From the NCBI GenBank assembly GCA_913050115.1, contig CAJWZU010000003.1, forward strand, positions 28,257 to 92,256: a stretch of 64,000 bases of DNA, given 5' to 3'. Position 1 is the stretch's first letter. Each line of letters begins with the position of its first letter. Both the position numbers and the translations under genes were made by a program. The notes under the pieces are model-generated. The model worked only from the letters and a program-made list of their open reading frames with translations, was not told where the DNA came from and searched no databases. The stretch comes from an uncultured Cellvibrionales bacterium. GTDB lineage: Bacteria; Pseudomonadota; Gammaproteobacteria; Pseudomonadales; Cellvibrionaceae. This document shows positions 1 through 9,308 of the stretch, one piece after another.

Positions 1-448
1 AGCGTGATTCCTCGAGCTGAATAACGGTGTGCAGATCGGTTTGGATGAATTCAGCATTGTTGACTGGGCAGTGTCCGAGAATCGAGGTTATTACACTGCG
101 AGCATCGGGTCCCCATAGGCCTAGCTGCAAACAGTCGATAGAGATTTTTTCAGCTTTAGCTTTGGAGAAAATTATGTATTTATTAAGTGCGGCTAAAGCG
201 CTGTGAGCCTGCTCTTTGGGCAGGCGCAAATAAATATTTTCTGGATTTGAAGCTAGCGCTAAAAAGCTAAAAAGCATGCGGCCCTTGTGCGTGCAGTGGG
301 CACCCAGTGATGACTCATGGATAATGGTGCGAATGTCACAGGTAACCTGTCCCTGCAGGAATTTACTGGCATCCGGACCCTTTATCGTCAGTATTGTCTC
401 GTGTTGAAGATCTGCGATAAAAGTGCGATTCTGATGTGCGGAGGTCAT
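1..448 (-). CDS. ygfZ: YgfZ/GcvT-like folate-binding protein, N-terminal part (cut by window edge)
   Basis: Reading the minus strand from an ATG at 448 gives an uninterrupted frame to the window edge, about 149 residues. It begins MTSAHQNRTF and contains the segments FLQGQVTCDI, THKGRMLFSF, IYLRLP and NKYIIFSKAK. These match the N-terminal half of YgfZ, a GcvT-fold, tetrahydrofolate-binding protein that supports Fe-S enzyme and tRNA-modification activity. The family is normally a little over 300 residues, so the C-terminal half, with the conserved K-G-C-Y-x-G-Q motif, lies outside the window. The next in-frame stop upstream is close and no other ATG intervenes, so the start is well placed. 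It is divergent from sdhE, a common arrangement in gammaproteobacteria. Confidence 0.9.
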   Translation of the reverse strand, partial: MTSAHQNRTFIADLQHETILTIKGPDASKFLQGQVTCDIRTIIHESSLGAHCTHKGRMLFSFLALASNPENIYLRLPKEQAHSALAALNKYIIFSKAKAEKISIDCLQLGLWGPDARSVITSILGHCPVNNAEFIQTDLHTVIQLEESR

Positions 449-582
449 TATAGGTACCGTCTCAAATGTTGTCCCATCATAATCATTGCAGCAACTCTCG
501 GCCAGTGTGTTGATGGGTGTTTCAGTTTATAATCATCTTTTGTAATTATTGCTTCTATAATTCATAAGAAGGCTAGGCCGTT

Positions 583-834
583 ATGGAAATAAATCGACTG
601 TTTTGGGGTAGCCGTCGCGGCATGCTCGAGCTGGACTTGGTGCTGCAGCCATTTTTATCAAACATCTATGAGACGCTAGCTCAGCAAGATAAAGAGCGTT
701 ACTGGAAATTGTTGGATTGCGAAGATCAGGATATATATTCATGGCTGTTAAGTCGTAATGATCCAGAAGATCCTGAATTATTAAGGATAGTGACTATTGT
801 CCGAGAAAATACAGGTATGCAAGCAAAAGTTTGA
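583..834 (+). CDS. sdhE: FAD assembly factor SdhE
   Basis: This is an 83-residue protein, the usual size for SdhE (YgfY). It carries the diagnostic R-G-x-x-E motif at residues 12-16 (RGMLE), followed by acidic and aromatic positions typical of the five-helix fold (KLLDCEDQDIYSWL). SdhE promotes covalent attachment of FAD to the flavoprotein subunits of succinate dehydrogenase and fumarate reductase. An AAGAAGG element lies upstream of the ATG. It is divergent from ygfZ and followed at once by ygfX, the classical ygfZ/sdhE/ygfX neighbourhood. Identification is firm. Confidence 0.93.
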   Translation: MEINRLFWGSRRGMLELDLVLQPFLSNIYETLAQQDKERYWKLLDCEDQDIYSWLLSRNDPEDPELLRIVTIVRENTGMQAKV

Positions 835-865
835 TGGCGCTACATTGAATGAGTCGTGCTGTGGG

Positions 866-1273
866 ATGTCGTTTCGGTCGATAACTCTGGGGCCCTCTGG
901 TTGTTTATTGTCCTTGCTATGGTTGGTTCATGGTGCGGTTTTGCTGTCATTTTTTTATTTGTATTACATTGTTGACCTTTCTATCGCTCTCTTGCTTGTG
1001 CTGCAATCGTTATCCATAGTGTCGTTTTATTGCGGGATCTGTGGGTACAGGCGCTCCATAGGGGGGCGATTATATTTCGAAGACGCGCGGTGGATCTGGG
1101 CTGATCGTCTGGGGCAGTGTTCCACGTTAGAGTTCAATAGTGCGTTGCTGTGGCCGAACTTAGTTATTCTTTATTTTCGAACATTGAACGGTGCTGGGTG
1201 CACGGTGGTTATTTTTTCTGACGCTGTCGATACCGATGAATTGCGTCGCCTGCGGGTTCGGTTGCGTTTATAA
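866..1273 (+). CDS. ygfX: YgfX-like membrane protein downstream of sdhE
   Basis: This is a small inner-membrane protein. Two adjacent hydrophobic segments (about residues 8-52 from this start) are followed by a soluble C-terminal part with a W-I-W-A-D-R segment and a closing D-E-L-R-R-L-R motif. Its size (135 residues from the ATG at 866) and position directly after sdhE match YgfX, whose proposed roles include toxin-like effects on cell shape and association with SdhE. An alternative TTG start at 797 has an AAGGA nine bases upstream. It would overlap sdhE by 38 bp and add 23 residues. I prefer 866 because it gives the usual family length. The stop lies 2 bp from the convergent nadB stop. Sequence similarity is weak, as usual for the family. 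Confidence 0.7.
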   Translation: MSFRSITLGPSGCLLSLLWLVHGAVLLSFFYLYYIVDLSIALLLVLQSLSIVSFYCGICGYRRSIGGRLYFEDARWIWADRLGQCSTLEFNSALLWPNLVILYFRTLNGAGCTVVIFSDAVDTDELRRLRVRLRL

Positions 1274-1275
1274 GT

Positions 1276-2913
1276 CTAAAATTTACTGACAATAATATCT
1301 TGTGCCGCATAGTTAGTGGGCATCAATATAGTGTCGCGTGCGGTATCGGATTGTTCTGGGTAGTCGAGTGAGTAGTGAAGGCCGCGGCTTTCTTTGCGGT
1401 CGATGGCTGAATTAATGATAAGTTCCGCCACATTGGCGAGGTTACGCAGCTCGATTAAGTCGCTACTGATCTTGTAGTTGCTGTAATATTCGGCAATTTC
1501 TTTTTGCAGTAGGCTGATGCGGTGGGAGGCTCTTTGCAAGCGCTTTTTGGTGCGCACAATGCCTACATAGTCCCACATGAAACGTCGTAATTCGTCCCAG
1601 TTATGAGAAATTACTACATCTTCGTCGGAGTTAGTGACGCGTGAGTCATCCCAGTTGGGAGATTGCTCAGGATTCTTAATGCGGGGCAAGTCAAGGCGAA
1701 TTTTGTCCGCTGCCGATTGCGCGTAAACAATGCATTCTAATAGTGAATTGCTGGCCATGCGGTTAGCGCCGTGCAAGCCGGTGAAGGATGTCTCACCAAT
1801 GGCGTAAAGATTGTTAAGGTCGGTTTGACCGTTGTGATCGACCATAACGCCACCGCAAGTATAGTGCGCGGCCGGTACTACTGGAATAGCTTCGCGGGTG
1901 ATGTCTATGCCAAATTCTAGGCAGCGCGCTTTAACTGTGGGGAAGTGGCTGGCAATAAACTCAGCCGATTTATGGCTAATATCGAGCAGCAAGTGGTCGC
2001 AACCGAGACGCTTCATCTCGTGGTCGATGGCGCGCGCAACGATATCGCGCGGGGCGAGTTCGCATCGCTCGTCAAAGCGCTGCATAAAGCGTTCGCCGTC
2101 GGGGAGTTTTAAGTGAGCGCCTTCGCCACGCAAGGCTTCAGTGATTAAAAATGATTTTGCCTGCGGGTGGTAGAGGCAGGTCGGATGGAATTGATTGAAC
2201 TCCATGTTGGCGACTCGGCAGCCTGCGCGCCAAGCCATGGCGATGCCGTCGCCGCTGGCTCCGTCGGGATTACTGGTGTAAAGGTAGACTTTGCTGGCGC
2301 CGCCGGTTGCAAGTACAACTACTTTGGCTTGAAAAAGTGCTACTTGGTCAGCTTGGCAGTCGAGCACATAGGCGCCGCTGCAGCGTAATTTTTTTGAGCC
2401 CGAATCCGCTTGTGTGATTAGATTGACTGCAGCGTGGCGTTCAAAAACTTCAATGTTATCGCGGCTTCTCGCTTGCTCTAATAGCGTATTATGGACAGCA
2501 AATCCGGTGGCGTCGGCGCTGTGAATTATTCGCCTATGGCTGTGGCCACCTTCTTGGGTGAGGTGGTAGCCATCACTACTTTGGTTGGTGCTATTATCGT
2601 CGCGGGTAAAACCTACGCCTTGCTCAATTAGCCAAGTAATAGCTGCCCGTGAGCGCTCAACAGTAAAGCGCACGGCGTCCTCATGGCACAAGCCGGAGCC
2701 GGCTTTAAGGGTGTCGCTGACGTGGGCGTCGATTGAGTCTTGGCTGTCGAGTACAGCGGCAATGCCACCTTGGGCATAGCGGGTCGAGCCCAGTTCGGCT
2801 TCGTTTTTGCTAATGACAGCAACGCGGGCGGTGTCGGCTAGTTGCAGGGCGAGGGTTAATCCCGCTGCGCCGCTGCCGATTACAAGTACATCGTGGTTAT
2901 AATAGTTGCTCAT
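1276..2913 (-). CDS. nadB: L-aspartate oxidase NadB
   Basis: This 545-residue flavoprotein matches the NadB family length (about 540). The N-terminal FAD dinucleotide motif is visible ([13 protein letters not shown], residues 11-23), followed by [12 protein letters not shown], the [11 protein letters not shown] active-site region and the [21 protein letters not shown] segment typical of the succinate dehydrogenase/NadB flavoprotein family. NadB oxidises L-aspartate to iminoaspartate, the first step of de novo NAD synthesis, which NadA then uses. It is divergent from rpoE across a 125-bp gap, the same neighbourhood as in Escherichia and Pseudomonas. No in-frame damage is seen. Confidence 0.96.
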   Translation of the reverse strand: MSNYYNHDVLVIGSGAAGLTLALQLADTARVAVISKNEAELGSTRYAQGGIAAVLDSQDSIDAHVSDTLKAGSGLCHEDAVRFTVERSRAAITWLIEQGVGFTRDDNSTNQSSDGYHLTQEGGHSHRRIIHSADATGFAVHNTLLEQARSRDNIEVFERHAAVNLITQADSGSKKLRCSGAYVLDCQADQVALFQAKVVVLATGGASKVYLYTSNPDGASGDGIAMAWRAGCRVANMEFNQFHPTCLYHPQAKSFLITEALRGEGAHLKLPDGERFMQRFDERCELAPRDIVARAIDHEMKRLGCDHLLLDISHKSAEFIASHFPTVKARCLEFGIDITREAIPVVPAAHYTCGGVMVDHNGQTDLNNLYAIGETSFTGLHGANRMASNSLLECIVYAQSAADKIRLDLPRIKNPEQSPNWDDSRVTNSDEDVVISHNWDELRRFMWDYVGIVRTKKRLQRASHRISLLQKEIAEYYSNYKISSDLIELRNLANVAELIINSAIDRKESRGLHYSLDYPEQSDTARDTILMPTNYAAQDIIVSKF

Positions 2914-2984
2914 AATTTTTTGTTTGCACGCTTGCCGATGAATGAGTGCATTATACCTAGGTTTTTAATAAATGATTTTTTGTT

Positions 2985-3011
2985 GAACTTTATCGCAGCT
3001 TAGTAATCTAC
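2985..3011 (+). promoter_or_regulatory. Candidate sigma-E promoter for rpoE
   Basis: GAACTT at 2985-2990 and TCTAC at 3007-3011 are separated by 16 bases. This agrees closely with the sigma-E consensus GAACTT-N16-TCTRA and lies 28 bp before the rpoE start. Autoregulated sigma-E promoters at this place are established in Escherichia coli and Pseudomonas aeruginosa. The match is by eye only. Confidence 0.65.
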
Positions 3012-3038
3012 TTAGCAGCTTGTTTTGGGGTTAATATA

Positions 3039-3635
3039 ATGACAGCGCAGTTTCAGGCGCGAGAGACGGATCAGCAATTAGTGGTTCGGGTGCAAAAGGG
3101 CGATAAGCGCGCTTTTGATCTCTTGGTTTTAAAATATCAGCATAAAATTAAGGCGATTGTCGGTCGTTATATACGCGATCATGCCGAAGTTGACGATGTT
3201 ACGCAGGAGGCTTTTATCAAGGCTTACCGCGCATTAGCTAATTTCCGTGGTGACAGTGCCTTTTATACGTGGATGTATCGGATTGGTATTAATACGGCCA
3301 AAAATCATTTGGTATCGCGGGGACGCCGGCCGCCAGCTCGGGATGTCGATATCGATGATGTCGAGTTTCACGCCGGTAGCGAGCCCTTACGAGACCTTGA
3401 TACTCCGGAAAACAACTTGTTTCGGGATGAATTGCAGGCTGCAGTGAATCGTTCGATTCGTGATTTGCCCGAAGACTTGCGTACGGCGGTAACGTTGCGA
3501 GAGCTCGAAGGGCTTAGCTATGAAGACATTGCCGATATTATGGAGTGCCCTGTGGGTACTGTACGTTCGCGCATATTTCGAGCGAGAGAGGCGATTGATA
3601 AGCAGATTCGCCCTCTCATGGATGGGATTGAATAA
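3039..3635 (+). CDS. rpoE: RNA polymerase sigma-E factor (RpoE/AlgU)
   Basis: This 198-residue ECF sigma factor has region 2 around residues 20-95 (DLLVLKYQHKI, DVTQEAFIKAYRAL, FYTWMYRIGINTAKN) and region 4 around 135-190 (LPEDLRTAVTLRELEGLSYE, IADIMECPVGTVRSRIFRAR). This is the RpoE/AlgU pattern that directs envelope-stress transcription. The order rpoE-rseA-rseB-rseC downstream confirms it. A 154-bp spacer separates it from rseA, longer than in Pseudomonas, and may hold an internal promoter. A sigma-E-like promoter precedes the gene, suggesting positive autoregulation. Confidence 0.97.
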   Translation: MTAQFQARETDQQLVVRVQKGDKRAFDLLVLKYQHKIKAIVGRYIRDHAEVDDVTQEAFIKAYRALANFRGDSAFYTWMYRIGINTAKNHLVSRGRRPPARDVDIDDVEFHAGSEPLRDLDTPENNLFRDELQAAVNRSIRDLPEDLRTAVTLRELEGLSYEDIADIMECPVGTVRSRIFRAREAIDKQIRPLMDGIE

Positions 3636-3789
3636 GTGATAGCGGTCTTTATACACGTGTGATCATTCTCACCGTTGAACCATTTTGTAATGCTGAGGTC
3701 GATACACTAGCTGATGTATATTATTGTTGAGCACGCCCTTGTTGCGGCGGGTTTAATGCCAACTGATTTAAGATAGAGGTCGAACAAGA

Positions 3790-4524
3790 ATGCCTAAAGC
3801 TATAATTTCTTTATCGCAGAGCGAAGCTTTATCAGCACTGGTCGATGATGAGGCGTCTGAATTTGAGCTTCGCCGTATTTTAAAGGCGTCGGAGGATGAC
3901 CTCCAATTAAAGCAAGAATGGCAGCGTTATCAGTTAATTGGTGCGGCTATACGCAAGGATCTTCCTGCAGTTAGTTACACTGATTTGTCAGCCTCTATAT
4001 CTGCTGCTATTGCCGCTGATTCCGAGTTTGATATACGCGACGAGAGTATTGTTTCTAAGAGTGCGGGTAAGATTGCGGCGCTTTGGTCGACCCTAGGTCG
4101 AGTGGCTGTGGCGGCATCGGTTGCTGGGGCTGTAGTTTTTGGGGTGCAGAGTTATCAGTCGCCACTACAAACAGCGGGTGAGAACATTACTGCAGCGGTT
4201 TCATCTTCGACCCCAAGTGGGCTGCCTATCGGCTATGGTGCACCCGAGATGGCTGCGCGCACAGTGAGTGCGGCTGGTTATAGGCCGGCGACTTTAGGGC
4301 GTCAGGTCGACTTTGTGCCTCGTCAGAGTGCGCCTGCTCAGCCTAAATCTAATGCTTACAATGCTGAGTTGCAGGCATATTTGAACCACTTGATGTTAGA
4401 GCATGCCGAGCACGCCGCACTCAATGCTAGTCGTGGCATGATGCCATTTGCACGTGTGGCCGAACTTGATACACAAGAGCGGTTTGGCGAGCCTGCGGGC
4501 TCGGTTGCGCCAATAACTAAGTAA
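3790..4524 (+). CDS. rseA: Anti-sigma-E factor RseA/MucA
   Basis: This 244-residue protein has the RseA layout. A cytosolic N-terminal sigma-binding domain begins with LSALVDDEASEFELRRIL (about residues 14-31) and contains the W-Q-R-Y-Q-L-I-G-A motif. One transmembrane segment follows near residues 98-120 (VAVAASVAGAVVFGVQ), then a periplasmic tail rich in Ser, Ala and Gln. It should hold RpoE at the membrane until regulated proteolysis in envelope stress. It is followed 14 bp later by rseB, whose product protects RseA from cleavage. The family is poorly conserved in sequence, but domain layout and context agree. Confidence 0.92.
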   Translation: MPKAIISLSQSEALSALVDDEASEFELRRILKASEDDLQLKQEWQRYQLIGAAIRKDLPAVSYTDLSASISAAIAADSEFDIRDESIVSKSAGKIAALWSTLGRVAVAASVAGAVVFGVQSYQSPLQTAGENITAAVSSSTPSGLPIGYGAPEMAARTVSAAGYRPATLGRQVDFVPRQSAPAQPKSNAYNAELQAYLNHLMLEHAEHAALNASRGMMPFARVAELDTQERFGEPAGSVAPITK

Positions 4525-4538
4525 GGGGTGTCGCCTCA

Positions 4539-5546
4539 ATGAAATTTTTTTGGTGGGCGGGCCTTATTCGAATTTTATGTCTTGGTGTGCTGTTGTCACC
4601 TTCATCTGTGCATGCGGTATCGCCCCCTGCAGAGATTGAGAGCCTATTAGCGCGCATGTCAGAATCGACGCGTCAATTAGATTATCGCGGTTTATTTACT
4701 TACGAATATGGCGGCTCACAGGAAACTTTGCGGGTGTCGCATTCGGTCGTTAATGGCGTTGAATACGAGCGGCTTGAGCATCTGACCGGGCCGGCTCGAG
4801 AAATATTTCGTACTGGACGCAAGGTTGACTGCGATTATATTGGCGATCAGTTGTTGTCCGGGCGTTTGCAGGGCCTGTCTTCTAATTACTCCAGTCTTGA
4901 GCATTTTTATCTTTTTTATCTTCGCGGTTCGGAACGTGTGGCAGGTCGTGAAGCCTGGGTATTAGATGTCGTGCCGCGCGACCAGTTTCGTTATGGCTAC
5001 AGTTTAAGTGTTGATAGAGAGACGGGCATATTGCTTAAGTCGCTATTAATCGGCCGTAATAAAAAAGTCCTCGAGCGCTTTCAGTTTGTCGAATTAGATC
5101 TGGGGCCGGTTGCTTCGGCGGGCCCGGCGGTACCAACATTGGCGAGCAGTAGTCATCGCATGGCTGATCATGCCTTGTCGGAATGCAATTTATTACAGCC
5201 GCCAACGGCTGAGATATGGCAGGCTAATTGGTTGCCCGCGGGTTTTTTGTTTACTGGGCAGGAACGCAAGCAGCTTGAGGGTGACTCGGTTTGGCGCGAT
5301 GTCTTAATGTTCACCGATGGGTTAACCAGCTTTTCAGTCTTTATTGAGCCGGTAGCTGAAGTAGCTGCGCTTGAGGGGCGGGCTCAGCGCGGAGCCACAG
5401 CGGTATATTTGTCTCGTTTACAAGTAGGTGATGAATATTTTCGTGTCACAGTAGTAGGTGAAATCCCGTTACAAACCATACAGCGGGTAGCGGCTTCTAT
5501 CGTGCCGTTAATGGCCGCTACTCAAGGAGGCGTTGGTGTTGATTGA
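4539..5546 (+). CDS. rseB: Periplasmic regulator RseB/MucB
   Basis: This 335-residue protein has an N-terminal signal peptide (hydrophobic LIRILCLGVLLSPSSVHA, cleavage probably after VHA near residue 27). The mature protein contains the MucB/RseB landmarks: STRQLDYRGLFTYEYG near the start, an E-R-L-E-H-L-T-G-P-A-R-E motif, and a C-terminal domain with NWLPAGF. RseB binds RseA in the periplasm and senses mislocalised LPS and unfolded porins. The last codons overlap the start of rseC, suggesting translational coupling. Confidence 0.93.
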   Translation: MKFFWWAGLIRILCLGVLLSPSSVHAVSPPAEIESLLARMSESTRQLDYRGLFTYEYGGSQETLRVSHSVVNGVEYERLEHLTGPAREIFRTGRKVDCDYIGDQLLSGRLQGLSSNYSSLEHFYLFYLRGSERVAGREAWVLDVVPRDQFRYGYSLSVDRETGILLKSLLIGRNKKVLERFQFVELDLGPVASAGPAVPTLASSSHRMADHALSECNLLQPPTAEIWQANWLPAGFLFTGQERKQLEGDSVWRDVLMFTDGLTSFSVFIEPVAEVAALEGRAQRGATAVYLSRLQVGDEYFRVTVVGEIPLQTIQRVAASIVPLMAATQGGVGVD

Positions 5547-5991
5547 AAGTGGCCAAGTAGTGTCGGTAGAGGTTGATTGTCTGTGGGTCCAGACAGTACA
5601 GCGCTCAACCTGTGGCAGTTGTGTTGCACAAAAGGGTTGTGGGCAAAGCTTGTTGGCAAAGTGGGCGGGCCGTCCACATTATCTACGTGTGTTACTACAA
5701 GGGCGCAAAGCCTCTTCGTTTGAAGTGGGTGCTACTATTGATGTCGGTATCCCAGAGGATATTGTAGCTCTGGGAGCCATGTTTGTTTATATATTGCCTC
5801 TGTTGACATTGTTGCTGGGGGCGAGCTTGGGTCACTTTCTTTTTGTCGGAGAATTGCCTGCGGTGTTGGGCGCTGTGTTCGGTACTGCCACAGGCGCCTT
5901 CGCGGTGCGCTGTCATGCTGCTCATTATCGAAACGACTCACGTTTTCAGCCAGTTGTAGTGGAGCGCTTGCGCCCAGTTAGCGGTATCTGA
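5536..5991 (+). CDS. rseC: RseC/MucC membrane protein
   Basis: The N-terminal part has the conserved Cys cluster of the RseC/MucC family (STCGSCVAQKGCG). Two transmembrane segments follow around residues 75-115 (MFVYILPLLTLLLGASLG and LPAVLGAVFGTATGAF), then a short cytosolic tail. RseC modulates sigma-E activity and is also linked to Rnf-type redox proteins. Three in-frame starts lie close together: TTG 5533, GTG 5536 and TTG 5539. The strong AAGGAGG at 5524-5530 sits best for GTG 5536 or TTG 5539, and the latter gives the N-terminus most like MucC. The start lies inside the end of rseB. No mucD protease gene follows. Confidence 0.88.
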   Translation: MLIESGQVVSVEVDCLWVQTVQRSTCGSCVAQKGCGQSLLAKWAGRPHYLRVLLQGRKASSFEVGATIDVGIPEDIVALGAMFVYILPLLTLLLGASLGHFLFVGELPAVLGAVFGTATGAFAVRCHAAHYRNDSRFQPVVVERLRPVSGI

Positions 5992-6070
5992 CCGTTCGAA
6001 TATGTTACAACGACCTGATTAAGCTCGCATAGCTTAAATGCTTGAAATACAGTAAACTTGATCCATTCAG

Positions 6071-6094
6071 AGGCCCTCTTAAGGGCCTTTTCTT
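6071..6094 (+). terminator. Rho-independent terminator after rseC
   Basis: AGGCCCT (6071-6077) pairs with AGGGCCT (6082-6088) around a CTTA loop and is followed by a T-rich tail. It ends the rpoE-rseABC transcript. It would lie inside an N-terminal extension of lepA, which argues against the longer lepA reading. Confidence 0.75.
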
Positions 6095-6158
6095 ATTCAG
6101 CCAATGGGCTATGCCAAAGCACTATCCACGGCAAGCAATATCAACTTACAGGTATCCA

Positions 6159-7958
6159 GTGTCCGATTTAAGCCATATTCGTAACTTCAGTATTATCGCC
6201 CACATTGACCACGGTAAATCGACAATCGCTGACCGTTTTATCCAGCATTGCGGCGGTCTTAGCGCACGGGAGATGGATGCCCAAGTACTCGATTCAATGG
6301 ACATTGAACGTGAACGCGGTATCACCATTAAAGCGCAGAGCGTAACGCTCGATTATAATGCTCAAGACGGCAAAACCTATCAGTTGAACTTTATTGATAC
6401 GCCTGGTCATGTCGACTTCTCTTATGAGGTGTCCCGTTCTCTGTCAGCTTGTGAAAGTGCGCTGTTAGTTGTGGATGCCGCCCAGGGCGTCGAGGCCCAG
6501 TCCGTCGCTAATTGTTACACCGCTTTAGAACAAGGGCTAGAAGTTATCCCGGTGCTTAATAAAATGGACTTACCACAGGCTGAACCTGAGCGAGTCGCGG
6601 AAGAAATTGAAGATATTATTGGCATTGATGCTACCGATGCAGTGCAGTGCAGCGCTAAGTCGGGCTTGGGTATCGAGGCCGTACTTGAAGATCTAGTGGC
6701 TAAAACACCTCCGCCCAAGGGAGATGTAAACGCGCCTTTGCAGGCACTTATCATTGACTCTTGGTTTGATAATTATTTGGGTGTGGTGTCTCTAGTGCGA
6801 GTAATGGAGGGGACTTTACGGGTCAAAGACAAAATTATCACCAAATCTATTGGTCGTGCACAACTTGTCGATAGCGTCGGTATATTCACTCCCAAGCGCA
6901 AAGAATGTAAAGAGCTTAAAGCGGGTGAGGTAGGTTTTATTGTCGCCGGTATTAAAGATATTCATGGCGCACCTGTGGGCGACACCATCACTTTGGCGCA
7001 GACGCCAGATGTCGATTCACTGCCGGGTTTTGAGAAGGTTAAGCCGCAGGTTTACGCAGGACTTTTCCCTGTCTCCTCCGAAGATTACGAATCCTTTCGG
7101 GATGCCTTGGGTAAATTGACTCTCAACGATGCTTCGCTGTTCTATGAGCCAGAAAGCTCCGATGCATTGGGATTCGGTTTTCGCTGTGGTTTCCTTGGCA
7201 TGTTGCATATGGAAATCATTCAGGAGCGGCTTGAACGCGAATACGATTTAGATTTAATTACCACGGCGCCGACAGTAGTGTTTGAGGTGGTCAAAAATAA
7301 CGGCGATGTTATTCATATTGATAGCCCGTCAAAGCTACCTGATATTGGTGCAATTGAAGAGATGCGCGAGCCTATTGTTGAGGCCAATATATTGGTACCC
7401 GATGAATATATAGGCGCGGTTATCAAACTGTGCATTGAAAAACGCGGTATGCAAAAAAACCTGCAGTACGTTGGTGGGCAGGTATCACTGAGTTATGACT
7501 TACCAATGAACGAAGTAGTCATGGATTTCTTTGATCGCCTGAAATCGGTTAGTCGTGGTTTCGCCTCGCTGGATTATAATTTTGATCGTTTTCAGGAGGC
7601 TAAACTGGTTCGTTTGGATGTCTTGATCAATGGTGATCGAGTGGACGCTTTAGCGCTCATTGTACACCGTGATAATGCGCATCGTATTGGTCGCCAGTTG
7701 GCTGATAAAATGAAAGAGTTGGTTCCTCGGCAAATGTTCGATGTCGCGATTCAAGCGGCTATTGGCGGCAATGTCGTCGCTCGTACCACGGTTAAAGCGC
7801 TGCGTAAAAATGTAACAGCAAAATGTTATGGCGGCGACATCAGCCGTAAGAAAAAACTACTGCAGAAACAAAAAGCCGGTAAAAAACGTATGAAACAAGT
7901 CGGTAATGTAGAAATTCCTCAGGAAGCTTTTCTTGCTGTATTAAAACTCGACAGCTAA
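6159..7958 (+). CDS. lepA: Elongation factor 4 (LepA)
   Basis: From the GTG at 6159 the protein has 599 residues, the same length as Escherichia coli LepA. The G domain shows [10 protein letters not shown] (G1), the [12 protein letters not shown] switch region, [16 protein letters not shown] (G3) and NKMDLP (G4). The C-terminal LepA-specific domain ends with [20 protein letters not shown] and [12 protein letters not shown]4 is a ribosome-dependent GTPase that acts on stalled or initiating ribosomes at the membrane. An open frame extends to 6042, but it would include the rseC terminator and 39 residues absent from the family, so I reject that start. It heads the operon with lepB, as in most proteobacteria. 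Confidence 0.97.
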   Translation: MSDLSHIRNFSIIAHIDHGKSTIADRFIQHCGGLSAREMDAQVLDSMDIERERGITIKAQSVTLDYNAQDGKTYQLNFIDTPGHVDFSYEVSRSLSACESALLVVDAAQGVEAQSVANCYTALEQGLEVIPVLNKMDLPQAEPERVAEEIEDIIGIDATDAVQCSAKSGLGIEAVLEDLVAKTPPPKGDVNAPLQALIIDSWFDNYLGVVSLVRVMEGTLRVKDKIITKSIGRAQLVDSVGIFTPKRKECKELKAGEVGFIVAGIKDIHGAPVGDTITLAQTPDVDSLPGFEKVKPQVYAGLFPVSSEDYESFRDALGKLTLNDASLFYEPESSDALGFGFRCGFLGMLHMEIIQERLEREYDLDLITTAPTVVFEVVKNNGDVIHIDSPSKLPDIGAIEEMREPIVEANILVPDEYIGAVIKLCIEKRGMQKNLQYVGGQVSLSYDLPMNEVVMDFFDRLKSVSRGFASLDYNFDRFQEAKLVRLDVLINGDRVDALALIVHRDNAHRIGRQLADKMKELVPRQMFDVAIQAAIGGNVVARTTVKALRKNVTAKCYGGDISRKKKLLQKQKAGKKRMKQVGNVEIPQEAFLAVLKLDS

Positions 7959-7991
7959 ACCGATCAATCAAATAACTTGGATGTGAATTGA

Positions 7992-8837
7992 ATGGATATT
8001 AATTTTCCTCTACTGCTGGTTATCGCTGTCTTCGTTAGTGCGGCAGTGTGGCTATTCGATCTGATTTTTTTAGCTAAAAAACGCCAATTAGCGGTGACTG
8101 CGGTCAATCAGCAGTTTAGTAACTTGGATCTAGAAAAAGGTGTCGACGACAAAGTTTTTCTTTTAGCGCGCAGCAATGCTGAGCAGGAGCCAATCGTTGT
8201 TGAGTACGCCAAGTCTTTTTTTCCAGTGTTATTTGTGGTTCTGGTGTTACGCTCATTTCTATTTGAGCCCTTTCAGATTCCATCGGGCTCAATGATTCCA
8301 ACGCTCAAAATTGGTGACTTTATACTGGTGAATAAGTTTACCTACGGTATACGCTTGCCGGTAACTCGCACTAAAATTATCGATATCAATCAGCCTGAAC
8401 GCGGCGAAGTTATGGTTTTTTTCCCGCCGCACAAACCGGATACCTATTATATTAAGCGTGTAGTCGGTCTACCTGGCGATGACATTAGTTATATTAATAA
8501 CGTCTTGTTTATTAATGGCGCGCGTATGGAACAGACACTGGTTAAAGCATTGCCACCGGGTAATCCCGAATATATATGGACTACAGAAAATTTAATCGGC
8601 GTTGAGCATCAGATGCGCAAGGCGGCTATTCCTGGTCGTTTAAGTCGCAAAGGCCATTGGATTGTTCCCGAAGGTCACTACTTCATGATGGGCGACAATC
8701 GCGATAATAGTTCTGATAGCCGCGATTGGGGACCAGTCCCTGAAGCTGCCATTGTCGGTAAGGCATTTGCTGTCTGGATGCATTGGCCAAGGCTGCTCAG
8801 TCTGCCAAAATTTAATTCTGTGGGTCCTATTCAGTAA
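7992..8837 (+). CDS. lepB: Signal peptidase I (LepB)
   Basis: This 281-residue membrane protease has two N-terminal transmembrane segments (about 5-27 and 76-92). The catalytic serine is in IPSGSMIPTL (Ser100) and the general-base lysine in YYIKRVVGLPGD (Lys155). The box GDNRDNSSDSRDWGPVP near the C-terminus is also conserved. It cleaves Sec and Tat signal peptides on the periplasmic face. It lies 33 bp after lepA and is followed by a DUF4845 gene and rnc, the usual order. Confidence 0.96.
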   Translation: MDINFPLLLVIAVFVSAAVWLFDLIFLAKKRQLAVTAVNQQFSNLDLEKGVDDKVFLLARSNAEQEPIVVEYAKSFFPVLFVVLVLRSFLFEPFQIPSGSMIPTLKIGDFILVNKFTYGIRLPVTRTKIIDINQPERGEVMVFFPPHKPDTYYIKRVVGLPGDDISYINNVLFINGARMEQTLVKALPPGNPEYIWTTENLIGVEHQMRKAAIPGRLSRKGHWIVPEGHYFMMGDNRDNSSDSRDWGPVPEAAIVGKAFAVWMHWPRLLSLPKFNSVGPIQ

Positions 8838-8870
8838 AATATATTAAACTAATTAAGAGGCGTATTTATT

Positions 8871-9308
8871 ATGAAACAAAAAACAATAAGCAGCTGTTCG
8901 CAGCGCGGTATGTCAGTTTTTAATTTTCTGATAGTAATGATGGTGGCGGGTTTCTTTATGATGTTTGCCTTTAAAGTGGTGCCTTATTACGCGGAGAACA
9001 TGTACGTGGTAGAGGCATTGAAAGCTGTCGGCGAAAGCGCCAAGCCGGTCAGCGAGATGAATAAGAGAGAAATTAAAACAATCATACAGCGTCACTATAT
9101 GCTCAATAATGTGCGCGCCGAGGGCCCGAATAATATTGATGTTGATCGTAGTCGCGATGGTCTATTGGTAAATATCAATTATGAGGTGCGAGTTCCTTTT
9201 CTCGAAGTGCTGAATCTAGATTTGGTCATGAGCTTTGAAAACCAGTTGGACTCAAGTGATGTTGAGGCTTGCTGTAAACCCACCAAGCCGGTTGTTAAGA
9301 AAAAATGA
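8871..9308 (+). CDS. DUF4845 family single-pass membrane protein
   Basis: This 145-residue protein has a short basic N-terminus with a QRGMS motif, one transmembrane segment (about residues 18-38, NFLIVMMVAGFFMMFAFKV) and a periplasmic domain. The context between lepB and rnc and the QRGMS-hydrophobic N-terminus, reminiscent of a type IV pilin, match the DUF4845 family found here in Pseudomonas and relatives. Its function is not established. The stop overlaps the rnc start (ATGA), so the two are translationally coupled. Confidence 0.85.
   Translation: MKQKTISSCSQRGMSVFNFLIVMMVAGFFMMFAFKVVPYYAENMYVVEALKAVGESAKPVSEMNKREIKTIIQRHYMLNNVRAEGPNNIDVDRSRDGLLVNINYEVRVPFLEVLNLDLVMSFENQLDSSDVEACCKPTKPVVKKK

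Noticed and set aside
6042..6158. N-terminal extension of lepA
   Set aside because: It spans a rho-independent terminator, lacks homology to the family, and the GTG at 6159 gives exactly the family length of 599 residues.
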